From Phycisphaera sp. (GTDB lineage Bacteria; Planctomycetota; Phycisphaerae; Phycisphaerales; Phycisphaeraceae): a stretch of 36,156 nucleotides of DNA. This document shows, in pieces, positions 1 through 7,557 of the stretch (position 1 is the first letter of the stretch; each line of letters begins with the position of its first letter). Made by a program: the position numbers and the translations under genes. The notes under the pieces were generated by a model. It was not told where the DNA came from. It saw only the letters and a program-made list of their open reading frames with translations, and made no database searches. The stretch spans positions 1-36,156 of the forward strand of contig JANQPR010000054.1 in assembly GCA_028285385.1 (NCBI GenBank), read 5' to 3'.

Positions 1-199
1 TACCCCGTCACCCATCCCTCCCGCGTTGTCCCCACGGTTCCCCTTAGTCCCGGCCTCCCCGCTCTTCCTCCTCCGGGTTCCTCCTCCGTCACCCGGCCCC
101 GACTCACCACGGTCTCTCTCCCGTGCGGATGGGATCTGTTCTCGGCTAAACGACGCACGGATCGCTCTCCCCGGGGACGGCGGGCGGCACCCGGCCCGG
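1..199. other. No gene recognised (left edge)
   Basis: This edge segment has a strongly pyrimidine-rich plus strand up to about position 110 (runs of cccc, ctcc and ttcc). No reading frame here resembles a known protein. It lies downstream of the minus-strand CBS gene, and I see no convincing hairpin followed by a T-run to terminate that gene. It may be plain intergenic DNA or part of something cut off by the window edge. Confidence 0.5.
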
Positions 200-640
200 T
201 CATGCCGCCCCGCCGTACAAGTACTCCTCCAACGCCTGCACCCGGACCTTCTGGCCCGAGAGCTCGTAGGCGTTCAGGTCCCCGATGGACACCAACCCGC
301 GGAGCGTTCCATCTGAATCGACGACCGGCAGGTGACGGATCCGCCGGTCCATGAAAGTCGTGCGTGCTTCTTCGACGCTGTCGGCCGGGGAGGTGGTGAC
401 CACGTCGCGGGTCATCACCTCGTTGAGCGTTAACGCCGCGGGGTCGGCACACTTGGCGACAACGCGCCGAAGGACGTCGCGCTCGGTGAACATGCCGACG
501 ACCCGGCCAGCCTGCGTGACGACGACCGCGCCGACGCGGTGTTCGTTCATCAGCAGCGCGGCGTCGAGCACCCGGGCCGTGGGCTCGGCGGTGAGGACGT
601 CCGTGCCCTTGCGTTGCAGGATGGTTTCGATTCGTGCCAT
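200..640 (-). CDS. CBS-domain pair protein
   Basis: The 146-residue protein consists almost entirely of two CBS motifs (roughly residues 8-62 and 74-130), which together form a Bateman module that usually binds adenine nucleotides. Visible family signatures are GAVVVTQAGRVVGMFTERDV at the end of repeat one and RHLPVVDSDGTLRGLVSIGDL at the end of repeat two (hydrophobic core, G-x-h-T/S-x-x-D). There is no signal peptide, membrane segment or attached enzyme domain, so it is a stand-alone cytoplasmic sensor or regulator whose partner cannot be read from the sequence. The ATG at 640 is preceded by AAGGAA, a reasonable ribosome binding site. It appears to be a single-gene unit, with a candidate promoter about 290 bases upstream. 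Confidence 0.9.
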   Translation of the reverse strand: MARIETILQRKGTDVLTAEPTARVLDAALLMNEHRVGAVVVTQAGRVVGMFTERDVLRRVVAKCADPAALTLNEVMTRDVVTTSPADSVEEARTTFMDRRIRHLPVVDSDGTLRGLVSIGDLNAYELSGQKVRVQALEEYLYGGAA

Positions 641-934
641 TCAGGGTTCCTTGGGGGTGACTTGCCCGGCGGCGTTCGTCTTTCTGCGGCTCGTGCCCTT
701 AGCGGTCCCGGCACCACGCGCGAAACACCCGGGCGGCACCCACACCGATCAACCAACCGGACACTTCGCGGCCGTTTTGGGCCGCACGACAACGGCAGAT
801 ATCACGCACCAATCAACTGCAGAAGACAATCAACTTCAGACACGCCTGAGAGCAGGCCGAACCGGGACCAGACCAACCACTAGGGCCACGGCATACGAAA
901 TGGAGAAACGTGAAACGCGACGCGTCCTGCATAG

Positions 935-963
935 ATTATAACCCGCGCGCTCCGAACCGCCAA
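935..963 (-). promoter_or_regulatory. Candidate sigma70-type promoter, long leader to CBS gene
   Basis: On the minus strand a perfect TATAAT (940 down to 935) is preceded at exactly 17 bases by TTGGCG (963 down to 958), a four-of-six match to TTGACA. In DNA this GC-rich a perfect -10 at ideal spacing is notable. Transcription would start near 928 and run to the CBS gene at 640, giving an untranslated leader of about 285 bases. The -35 element lies in a small inverted repeat (AACCGCC ... GGCGGTT, about 955-980) downstream of nrdR. The leader (641-928) contains no gene I recognise; it could hold regulatory RNA structure or nothing. Confidence 0.5.
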
Positions 964-1017
964 GCCGGTTTTTCGGCGGTTTTCCCGGTTTCGGCCACGT
1001 CGATCGGTCCGCGGCCG

Positions 1018-1512
1018 TCAGAACAGGTTGCCCTGGTCCGGCGGGACCGGCGGCGGGGCGTTCTCCCGGAAGTCCTGCATCTCTTCGAGCAGGTCGTCGA
1101 CGTTCTCGATCCGCATGTACACGCTCGCGAATCGCAGAAACGCGACGTGATCCAGGCGTTTGAGGCGTTCGATGCAGCGCTTGCCGATGTCGACGGACTC
1201 GACCTCCTTGACGCCCAGCCGGAAGAGGTCTTCGTCGATCGCGTCGACCACAGCGGCGAGTTGCTCGGCCGAGACGGGGCGTTTGTAGCAGGCCTTCTGC
1301 AGCCCGTCGAGGACCTTCTCGCGGTCGTAGGGCACGCGGTCGCCGGAGCGCTTGATGACCATCAACCGGGTGGTCTGCTCGACGTGCTCGTAGGTCGTGA
1401 AGCGTTTGCCGCATTTCTTGCACTGGCGGCGGCGACGGATCGAGCCGCCCGCATCGACCTCGCGGGAGTCGATGACCTTGTCGTCGTTGACGCCACAGAA
1501 CGGGCACCGCAT
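1018..1512 (-). CDS. nrdR: Transcriptional repressor NrdR
   Basis: This is the zinc-ribbon/ATP-cone repressor that senses dATP/ATP and controls ribonucleotide reductase genes. The 164-residue protein begins with the canonical MRCPFCG, and the zinc ribbon is complete (CPFC near residues 3-6 and CKKC near 31-34). The linker RRRRQC and GKRFTTYE match the family, followed by an ATP-cone domain (about residues 49-139) with VIKRSGDRVPYDREKVLDGL and the conserved FLRFASVYM. The length is close to the usual 150-160, with a short Pro-rich tail. The reading frame stays open far upstream, but homology fixes the start at the ATG at 1512. No NrdR box was recognised nearby. The gene is divergent from the YmdB-like gene, and the gap between them is filled by repeat element A. 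Confidence 0.97.
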   Translation of the reverse strand: MRCPFCGVNDDKVIDSREVDAGGSIRRRRQCKKCGKRFTTYEHVEQTTRLMVIKRSGDRVPYDREKVLDGLQKACYKRPVSAEQLAAVVDAIDEDLFRLGVKEVESVDIGKRCIERLKRLDHVAFLRFASVYMRIENVDDLLEEMQDFRENAPPPVPPDQGNLF

Positions 1513-1623
1513 GGGCAGAGGGTACAGGCTTCGGGGTACGGGGTTCAGGGCTGGTATCGTGAGCCGACGCGTTGAATGACCTTTCCTAGCACCCTCGACC
1601 CGAATCCCGGACCCTGAACCCTG
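1513..1623. repeat. Intergenic inverted repeat element A (GGGTNCAGG family)
   Basis: The gap between nrdR and the YmdB-like gene consists of two degenerate arrays in opposite orientation. The left half (about 1515-1550) reads on the plus strand as spaced copies of a GGGTAC/GGGTTCAGG-like unit. The right half (about 1585-1623) gives GGGTTCAGGGTCCGGGATTC when reverse-complemented, which is the same unit. The right edge (ACCCTGAACCCTG) runs into and includes the CTG at 1621 that must start the neighbouring gene. The halves could pair as a long imperfect hairpin. No open reading frame or promoter with consensus elements is evident inside. Confidence 0.6.
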
Positions 1624-2511
1624 CGTATCGCGTACCTCGGTGACATCGTCGGCACGCCCGGCCGGCTCGCGGCGACGCAGGCCATCCCGGTCATGCGCGA
1701 GCAGCATGGCGTCGACCTCGTCGTCGCCAACGCCGAGAACTGCGCAAGCGGCTCCGGGCTCACCGCCGAGCAGTACCGCAAGCTCAAGGACGCCGGTGTC
1801 GACGGCATGACCCTCGGCGACCACGCGCTGAAGAAGCAACAGATCCGACACACCCTCGAGACCGCGCCCGACCTGATCCGTGCGATCAACTGGCCGGCGG
1901 CGTGCTGGGGCAAGGGCGCGATGGTGCTGGAGCGGAAGACCGAAGAAGGAACACCACTTCCAACGGTGCACGTCGTGATGGTGATGGGCCGGCTGTTCAT
2001 GAACGGGCCGCAAGCAGACGACCCGTTCGTGGCGGTGGACCGGTACCTCGACTCGATCCGAGACCTGATGCCGCGCCCGGTGGTGATCGTCGAGGCCCAC
2101 GCCGAGGCGACCAGTGAGAAGGTCGCACTGGGCTGGCATCTCAACGGCCGAGTCGCCGCGGTGCTGGGCACGCACACGCACGTCCCGACGGCCGACGCCC
2201 GCCTCCTGCCCAAGCCCGGCAGCCCCGACGCCGACGCCTCGATCCCCGGGTCGCCCAACCCATTCCCCGGGGGCACGGCGTACTGCACGGACCTGGGCAT
2301 GACCGGGCCGGACGACTCGGTGCTGGGCCGGCGGGTGGACCGGGTGCTGCGTTACATGACCACGGCGACGCCGGCGCCGTTCGACGTGGCGGAGGGCCGG
2401 CCCGCGGCGCACGGTGTGATCCTCGACATCGACGAGCGATCCGGCCTGGCCACGGCGATCGAGCGGTTCGATCGGCCGGCGGACGTGACGCGGCCGCCGT
2501 TCGTGGCTTGA
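1621..2511 (+). CDS. ymdB: YmdB-family metallophosphoesterase (CTG start)
   Basis: This is a member of the TIGR00282/YmdB family, whose studied members are dinuclear-metal phosphodiesterases acting on cyclic nucleotides. Read from CTG at 1621 the protein has 296 residues and opens RIAYLGDIVGTPGR, matching the family's N-terminal metal-binding GDxVGxPGR. Further ligand motifs are NAENCASG, EAHAEATSEK and GTHTHVPTAD, followed by DLGMTGPDDSVLG. The usual GNH motif is GDH here, an Asn-to-Asp change at a metal ligand. An insert of about 25 residues rich in Pro, Asp and Ser (about 199-223) follows HVPTADARLLPK and explains the extra length over the usual ~265. An in-frame stop at 1615-1617 leaves no ATG, GTG or TTG upstream of the conserved motif. 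The first ATG (1693) would remove it. Confidence 0.88.
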   Translation: MRIAYLGDIVGTPGRLAATQAIPVMREQHGVDLVVANAENCASGSGLTAEQYRKLKDAGVDGMTLGDHALKKQQIRHTLETAPDLIRAINWPAACWGKGAMVLERKTEEGTPLPTVHVVMVMGRLFMNGPQADDPFVAVDRYLDSIRDLMPRPVVIVEAHAEATSEKVALGWHLNGRVAAVLGTHTHVPTADARLLPKPGSPDADASIPGSPNPFPGGTAYCTDLGMTGPDDSVLGRRVDRVLRYMTTATPAPFDVAEGRPAAHGVILDIDERSGLATAIERFDRPADVTRPPFVA

Positions 2512-2673
2512 TTCAGGTGAAGTCCACTTGACGTGCCGCTCCTAAAGCCTGAACGTCGCCCGTGCGATCGGCCGATGGTCCGTCCGTCGCCCGATCCGCC
2601 CAGAGGCGGGGCGTTATTCGCACCCGTAGGTCCGTTGTTCTACACTGTTGCGCCCCCATTCCTGAGGTTCACC

Positions 2674-3318
2674 ATGCACGCCCCCGATGCCCCGGCCGAC
2701 GCCCACGCCCGCTACCGCACCGTCCTGCTCTTTGGCGCCCCCGGTGCCGGCAAGGGCACGCAGGGCAAGATCCTCGGGTCCATCCCCGGGTTCTACCACT
2801 GCTCTTGCGGCGACGTCTTCCGCAACATGGACGTCACCTCCGACCTGGGCAAGGTCTTCATGGAGCACAGTTCGCGCGGTGCGCTCGTGCCCGACGACGT
2901 CACCGTCAAGATGTGGGCCCGCGCGATCAAAGCCCGCTCGTTCTTGGGCGACTTCAAGCCCCGGCTGGACCTGCTCGTGCTCGACGGCATCCCGCGCACG
3001 CTCGAGCAGGCCAAACTCATGGACGAGCTGATCGAGGTGATCCAGATCATCCACCTGACCTGTAACGACGAAGAAGCGATGTTCCAGCGCCTGCGCCAAC
3101 GGGCGTTGAAAGAGAACCGCCACGACGACGCGGACGAACGCGTGATCCGCAACCGCTGGGAGATCTACGAGGAAGAGACCGAACCCGTGCTTCGGCACTA
3201 CCCGCCGGAGTTGGTAACCAACGTCGACTCGATGGGCTCGCCGGCACAAGTGCTGCACGACGTCCTCGACTACGTCGTCCCCGCCCAGAACGCACACTTC
3301 GCGGCCGCGGAAGTTTGA
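2674..3318 (+). CDS. adk: Adenylate kinase-family nucleoside monophosphate kinase (short LID)
   Basis: This is a cytoplasmic kinase of the adenylate/UMP-CMP kinase family (ATP + AMP = 2 ADP). The 214-residue protein has the P-loop GAPGAGKGTQ near residue 23, the NMP-binding CGDVFR, the strand LDLLVLDGIPRT (family DGFPRT) and the arginine-containing RLRQRALKENRHDDADE. The LID between these arginines is short and has no zinc cysteines, as in AK1 and UMP/CMP kinases. AMP specificity is therefore likely but not proven. I chose ATG 2674, which follows GAGG at good spacing. The frame extends to a GTG at 2533, but the extra residues are Pro/Arg-rich and unlike the family. The preceding gap (2512-2673) shows nothing recognisable. 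The gene converges on the phosphodiester glycosidase gene with 17 bases between them. Confidence 0.9.
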   Translation: MHAPDAPADAHARYRTVLLFGAPGAGKGTQGKILGSIPGFYHCSCGDVFRNMDVTSDLGKVFMEHSSRGALVPDDVTVKMWARAIKARSFLGDFKPRLDLLVLDGIPRTLEQAKLMDELIEVIQIIHLTCNDEEAMFQRLRQRALKENRHDDADERVIRNRWEIYEEETEPVLRHYPPELVTNVDSMGSPAQVLHDVLDYVVPAQNAHFAAAEV

Positions 3319-3335
3319 CTCCAACCCTTGTGTTC

Positions 3336-4982
3336 TTACCGGGCGCGGCGACGGGCGATGCCAACGCTGATCGCCAATGCCAGGGCCGCCAGCGCAGGCT
3401 CCGGGATGATCTGGCCGGCCAATGAGCGGTGCGGGTCATAGGCAAGCGCGTCGATCCAGAATGTCCCGTTCCACGGTGTGTCCGGGAAGTTCACGAAGCT
3501 GTGTGCGTTACGGACCAGCAACGCGTCGAAGAACGTGTTGGGCCCCCGCGCCAACGTGTCACCGTAGAACGGGCTCCAAGTGGACACGCCGTCGATCTGC
3601 CACTCGACCAGGTGCCACTGCCCGTCGGCTTCCACGGTGCGGTAGTCGGTGCGCAGGCGTAAAGTGTCTTCGGCGGTACCGTCGCCCATGTTCAACGCGA
3701 TCCAAAGCGGCTCGTCCGTCGTGCTCGGGTCGATCCGCATGTAGAAGCCGAAGTGCCCGGCGGTTCCCAGTGCGGGTTCGTCGGGGTTGGTGAGGGCGTC
3801 CGCGCGGTCGTCGCTGGACAGGCGGAGTTCAGTGCCGAAGTCGGGCTGGTCGCCGCCGATCATGTCGACCCGCAGTGATGCGTCGCCCAGATAGGACACG
3901 GCGGGGTCGACCGTCAGTGTGGTGTCGGGCGAAAGGTTGATACTGCCGGTGAAGTCGGGCCCATCGGCGAAAGTGCCCGTGGTTTGCTCGAAGCTGTCCA
4001 GCATCGTGAGTGCTGCATGGACCGGTCGAGGCTCGCCCACTGGAACTCGGGCGTCGATCGCGGGCAGCGGCACGTAGTCGGGGTTGGGCGTGGCAAAGAC
4101 CGCGAGGTTGTTGGCGACGCGCCGCTCGGTCCCGCCTCCGCCGTCGCTGGGGATATTGAGGACCCGAGCGTTCTGCACCCCGTCGGCGGTGTCGTCAATG
4201 ACCATGGTGGTCGACCCGCCACCATCGACATTGATCGCGTCCCAGGCGCCGAAGTACCGCATCAGTTCGGCCATCTCGTCGGTCCGCATGCCGTTCGAAT
4301 AGCCTGCTTGCCGGCCATCGACAACGAAGAAGAAGACGCGGTCTTGGTTCTCGCTGACGCCGATGGCGGTGTGCGGGTTGAGAGTCGTCGTGTAGCTGCT
4401 GTTTGGAGGCGCGGTGACCTGACCACCGGTGAGGATGCGTTGGTTGCCGCCCAACGCGGTCCAGGCCTGTTGCCCTGCCTGGCTCAGTTCGTCGAAGCTG
4501 GTCCAGATGCCGGCTTGGTTGTCCGCGGTGACGTTGATGAAGTTCCCACCACGGCTGTAGATGTTACCGTCGCTGACACCAGTGAAGACGGGCCGGGCGT
4601 ACGTTCCGGGGAACTGGTAGAAATCGCCGTTGATCCCCAACTGTGCGCCAACCGAATCCACGAACGCACGTGTGGTCGACCGACGGACCCAACCCTCTGC
4701 GGGTGGCGGCGGCTGGGCGTCCAGCGGTACCTCGGGCGTCAGGAAGAAGTCCAGCCCCGGAGCGTCCATCTCGATCTCCAAGATCTGGGCCGCGATCTGT
4801 CGGGGCAGCACCGGCTCGTCGGTGTTGCCGGGAGTTTGGATGATCTGGTGATGGGTAACGCCGATGAACGGCTCGGCGCTTCGGATGACGGCGGCGTCGG
4901 CCGACACGAGCGCGAGTATCAGAACCAAGAACGCGGTCAGTTGTGTGACGAGGGTTGGCGTCTTCCCGGAAACTTGGCGCAT
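3336..4982 (-). CDS. Exported phosphodiester glycosidase with PEP-CTERM tail
   Basis: The 548-residue protein has an N-terminal signal peptide (hydrophobic LTAFLVLILALVSADA), then a phosphodiester glycosidase (NAGPA/DUF2233) domain at about residues 80-300. Hallmarks are GINGDFY, HTAIGVS, VFFFVVDGRQ, YSNGM and INVDGGGSTTMVI (about residues 245-258), which is the conserved active-site segment of the family. Family members cleave sugar-1-phosphodiester links. Residues about 325-515 look like a beta-sandwich, possibly carbohydrate-binding. The C-terminus is IPEP, a hydrophobic stretch, then RRRAR: a PEP-CTERM sorting signal, processed by an exosortase in organisms that have one. The ATG at 4982 directly precedes the signal peptide and has GAGG upstream. 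An ATG 21 codons earlier would bury the signal peptide. Substrate unknown. Confidence 0.88.
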   Translation of the reverse strand: MRQVSGKTPTLVTQLTAFLVLILALVSADAAVIRSAEPFIGVTHHQIIQTPGNTDEPVLPRQIAAQILEIEMDAPGLDFFLTPEVPLDAQPPPPAEGWVRRSTTRAFVDSVGAQLGINGDFYQFPGTYARPVFTGVSDGNIYSRGGNFINVTADNQAGIWTSFDELSQAGQQAWTALGGNQRILTGGQVTAPPNSSYTTTLNPHTAIGVSENQDRVFFFVVDGRQAGYSNGMRTDEMAELMRYFGAWDAINVDGGGSTTMVIDDTADGVQNARVLNIPSDGGGGTERRVANNLAVFATPNPDYVPLPAIDARVPVGEPRPVHAALTMLDSFEQTTGTFADGPDFTGSINLSPDTTLTVDPAVSYLGDASLRVDMIGGDQPDFGTELRLSSDDRADALTNPDEPALGTAGHFGFYMRIDPSTTDEPLWIALNMGDGTAEDTLRLRTDYRTVEADGQWHLVEWQIDGVSTWSPFYGDTLARGPNTFFDALLVRNAHSFVNFPDTPWNGTFWIDALAYDPHRSLAGQIIPEPALAALALAISVGIARRRAR

Positions 4983-5043
4983 CGTCGGAGACCTCGGGGG
5001 ACGGGTGAAACGCAAGCTATCTCGCTCAACCACACGACGCAAC

Positions 5044-5068
5044 AAAAAACCCGCACAAATGCGCGGGT
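5044..5068 (-). terminator. Rho-independent terminator after LysM gene
   Basis: Read on the minus strand, an eight-base stem with one mismatch (arms 5061-5068 and 5049-5056) encloses the four-base loop 5057-5060 and is followed by a run of six T (5049-5044). It lies 30 bases past the LysM lipoprotein stop codon and ahead of the glycosidase gene start, so it separates the two minus-strand transcripts. Confidence 0.85.
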
Positions 5069-5097
5069 GTGAAAATAGAAAAATCGGGGCGGCCCGC

Positions 5098-5760
5098 TCA
5101 CTGCGGGATGACGATCGTGTCGCCGACCTGCAGTTTCTTGGGGTCCTTGCCGGGGTTGGCTTTTTGGATGTCCGTGAAGCGGATGCCTTGGCCGTAGTAC
5201 TGCTTGGCGAGGTCCCAGTAGTTGTCGCCCTTCTTGATGGTGTGCGTGCGCGGGCCGGCGTGCGCGGCGGGTTGGGTGGGCGTCACCGCCGCTGGGCTAT
5301 CGGCTGGCGAGGTGAGGATACGGATCTCGGTCGGGGCGCGGAACGCGCCCTGGGCCACGGTCGGCGCGGGCGTCCGGATCGGCTGTGGCGAGGCGGCGAA
5401 GACCGGCTCGTTGTCGCCGTAGGTGATCGGCCGGGCGGCGTCGGTCAGGTCCGCATCGAGGAACGGGTCGCCGGGCTGGGCACGCGACACGGCCGGGGCG
5501 AGCGGGTCGGCGGCGTACGGCTTGGGCAGCGCCGAGGCGAAGTCGTACCGCCCGCCGTCGCGCCACGTCGCCGGCGCCGACTCGTTGATCCGGCGTTGGT
5601 CGAAGCCCCAGCGGTAGCTGCCGCGTGGCTCCTTGATGTCGTTCTGTTCCTGGGTCGAGAAGTTCCAGGCGTAGCCTTCGGGCAGCTGCATCGATTCGCA
5701 GGCGGGCAACGCGAGGGCGGCGGCCGAGAGCAGGGCAGCGGTCGAGAGAGAGCGTTTCAT
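5098..5760 (-). CDS. LysM-domain lipoprotein
   Basis: The 220-residue protein starts with a lipoprotein signal peptide, KR followed by an Ala/Leu-rich segment and the lipobox ALPAC with Cys at residue 21. Residues about 25-170 are low in recognisable domains and rich in Pro, Ala and Arg. The last 48 residues form one LysM peptidoglycan-binding module, from HTIKKGDNYWDLAKQYYG to LQVGDTIVIPQ. This suggests a lipid-anchored cell-envelope protein that contacts peptidoglycan. No catalytic domain is visible, so it is more likely structural than a hydrolase. ATG 5760 is preceded by GGAG. It appears to be its own transcription unit, with a strong terminator downstream and a 17-base palindrome about 95 bases upstream. 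Confidence 0.85.
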   Translation of the reverse strand: MKRSLSTAALLSAAALALPACESMQLPEGYAWNFSTQEQNDIKEPRGSYRWGFDQRRINESAPATWRDGGRYDFASALPKPYAADPLAPAVSRAQPGDPFLDADLTDAARPITYGDNEPVFAASPQPIRTPAPTVAQGAFRAPTEIRILTSPADSPAAVTPTQPAAHAGPRTHTIKKGDNYWDLAKQYYGQGIRFTDIQKANPGKDPKKLQVGDTIVIPQ

Positions 5761-5852
5761 CCGTGGGGCTCCGTGAAGCGGGGTTGTCGAAGGGGTCTTC
5801 GGTTCAGTGCGGCGGCAGTGACGTCAATGCGTCGGCGGTAACGAACAGTGGT

Positions 5853-5869
5853 CAGCCGGAGTCCGGCTG
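5853..5869. repeat. Short palindrome upstream of LysM gene
   Basis: CAGCCGGA and TCCGGCTG are perfect 8-base inverted arms separated by one base. They lie about 95 bases upstream of the LysM lipoprotein start, in the otherwise featureless gap 5761-6034. The one-base spacer is too tight for a full hairpin, so a protein-binding site is possible. No family is assignable. Confidence 0.35.
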
Positions 5870-6034
5870 AACGACGGATTGTAACGGCGGTCCGGTAAGA
5901 AGGTTCGCGGCTGAAGGAGAGACGTATAACTCCACGCGGACCCGAGACATCGTCCCAGCGCAGACACGGTCTCAGCTAACACACGTGGCCCCGAGCATGC
6001 TCGAGAACACGGTGCGGCGGATTAGGGTTGTTGC

Positions 6035-6499
6035 TTACGCGACGCGTTCGAGGTCGGCGGCGAAGCCGAGTCGATGCGGTAGCGAGTCATCGAACAGGGT
6101 GTATGCGAAGCGCGCGTGGTACACGCCGGCGTCGACGGGAGAGCACCCCAGTACCCGGGCCGGGACGATCGTCGGCCGCAGCGCGACGTGATCGAGGCGC
6201 AGCCAGTGTCGCTGCCCGATCTCGATCGGTCGTTCGGAGAGCATCGCCAGTCCCGCCACCGACAGGTCCACCGCCCAGCCCGCGTCCAACGGCTTGAACA
6301 CGCTCACCGGGACCCGGCTCAGCGGCGCCCGCTCGCAGCGCGGGGGCACGACGCCGAGGTAGACGGGTGCGTGTACGTGCCGACGGGGGTCGTTCCGCCG
6401 GTCGCGACGCAGCGGAGCCCGCCAGTTCGGGATCCCGCGCACCGAGTCGGCGTGGGCCGCGAGCGCGGTGAAATCCGGCGGCTGGCGCAGCGTCAGCAT
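6035..6499 (-). CDS. PilZ-domain protein
   Basis: The 154-residue soluble protein has a PilZ-like pattern. An arginine-rich segment (RRDRRNDPRRHVHAPVYL, about residues 31-48) provides the R-x3-4-R loop, and DLSVAGLAML (about 78-87) matches the (D/N)xSxxG motif that completes the cyclic-di-GMP site. EIGQRHWLRLDHV and VYHARFAYTLFDD follow as beta strands. PilZ proteins bind c-di-GMP and tune motility, biofilm or polysaccharide output; the effector partner here is unknown. There is no signal peptide or membrane segment. The gene is divergent from folP with about 115 bases between them. The call rests on motif recognition alone, so the loop arginines should be checked by profile. Confidence 0.72.
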   Translation of the reverse strand: MLTLRQPPDFTALAAHADSVRGIPNWRAPLRRDRRNDPRRHVHAPVYLGVVPPRCERAPLSRVPVSVFKPLDAGWAVDLSVAGLAMLSERPIEIGQRHWLRLDHVALRPTIVPARVLGCSPVDAGVYHARFAYTLFDDSLPHRLGFAADLERVA

Positions 6500-6613
6500 G
6501 CCCGCTGCATCGGCGGCTTCCGAGGACGGGTTTATGCCGGTGTAGGACGCGGTTTCACTGGTACACGGCTAAACGTCGCGACCGATAACCCGGGTGTTCC
6601 TACACTGCCGGCC

Positions 6614-7534
6614 GTGACTTCGACGCCGAGCATCAACGACGGTTCGCCGGTATTGCGGGCCCCGGGCCGCGCGCCGTTGTCGCTGGATCGTCCGCGGCTC
6701 ATGGGGGTGCTCAACACCACGCCGGACAGCTTCTCCGACGGCGGCCGGTTTATGGACGTCGACGCGGCGACAACCCACACCCGAACGATGGCCCGTGACG
6801 GCGCGGCGATCATCGACGTCGGCGGCGAGTCGACGCGTCCCGGTGCCGGACGTGTCGCCGCTGAAGAGCAGATCAAACGCGTCGTGCCCGTGGTTAGCGC
6901 GGTGCGGGCTATGTTTGACGACGAAGCGGAGGAAGTGGGGCGGTCGGTGTGGATCAGCGTGGACACCACCCGTGCCGTGGTCGCTGAAGCCGCGCTCGAC
7001 GCCGGCGCGGACCTGATCAACGACGTCTCGGCCGGGCGGGAAGACGAGGCGTTACTGCCCTTGGCGTCGGCCCGCGGTGTGCCGGTGGTGTTGATGCACA
7101 TGCTGGGGCAGCCTGCGACGATGCAGGGTGCCCCGCGGTACGACGACGTGGTGGATGAGGTCACGGCGTTCCTAGCGGATCGCGTCACGGCGGCGGTGTC
7201 AGCCGGGATCGCCGAAGACCAGGTCGTCGTCGACCCGGGCATCGGCTTCGGCAAGACACTGAACGACAACCTCGCGCTGCTCGCGGCGTTGCCGGCCTTC
7301 GTCGCCCGGTTCAACGGCCGGGTGTTGCTCGGCACCAGCCGCAAGTCGATGTTCGCGAAGATCGACCCCACGGCCACGACGCCCGGCGACCGGTTGCCCG
7401 GCACGCTGGCGACCACGGCCCTGGCGGTAACGGCGGGCGTTCCGCTGCTGCGAGTCCATGATGTGCGGGAAAACGCTCGCGCCGCCGAAGTCGCTTGCCG
7501 GATTCGAGCGGCCTCCGCACAACCCTCCGACTGA
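6614..7534 (+). CDS. folP: Dihydropteroate synthase
   Basis: The enzyme condenses 6-hydroxymethyl-dihydropterin pyrophosphate with p-aminobenzoate in folate synthesis. All signature blocks of the TIM barrel are present: MGVLNTTPDSFSDGG, DVGGESTRPGA, SVDTTRAVVAEAAL, INDVSAG, VVLMHMLGQPATMQ, VVDPGIGFGKT, LLGTSRKSMF and the C-terminal RVHDV. I chose GTG at 6614 (306 residues), which places about 29 residues before the MGVLN strand, as in most DHPS proteins. The frame is open further upstream, but that part lies on the opposite strand of the PilZ gene and has no family similarity. The ATG at 6701 would cut the first strand. No other folate gene is adjacent. A terminator overlaps the stop codon. 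Confidence 0.95.
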   Translation: MTSTPSINDGSPVLRAPGRAPLSLDRPRLMGVLNTTPDSFSDGGRFMDVDAATTHTRTMARDGAAIIDVGGESTRPGAGRVAAEEQIKRVVPVVSAVRAMFDDEAEEVGRSVWISVDTTRAVVAEAALDAGADLINDVSAGREDEALLPLASARGVPVVLMHMLGQPATMQGAPRYDDVVDEVTAFLADRVTAAVSAGIAEDQVVVDPGIGFGKTLNDNLALLAALPAFVARFNGRVLLGTSRKSMFAKIDPTATTPGDRLPGTLATTALAVTAGVPLLRVHDVRENARAAEVACRIRAASAQPSD

Positions 7535-7557
7535 GCGCGGTTCGAGGTCGCGCTTTT
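7534..7557 (+). terminator. Terminator after folP
   Basis: The inverted repeat AGCGCG (7534-7539) / CGCGCT (7549-7554) with a nine-base loop is followed by TTTT. The first arm shares its first base with the folP stop codon. The stem is short but GC-rich. Confidence 0.65.

Noticed and set aside
1018..2412. 464-residue minus-strand open frame containing NrdR
   Set aside because: Only the last 164 residues match NrdR. The rest lies antisense to the YmdB-like gene and is a GC-driven shadow.
3984..5072. 362-residue plus-strand open frame
   Set aside because: It is antisense to the phosphodiester glycosidase, whose motifs and signal peptide are clear.
6116..6613. N-terminal extension of dihydropteroate synthase
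   Set aside because: It is antisense to the PilZ gene and has no family similarity; GTG 6614 is the better start.
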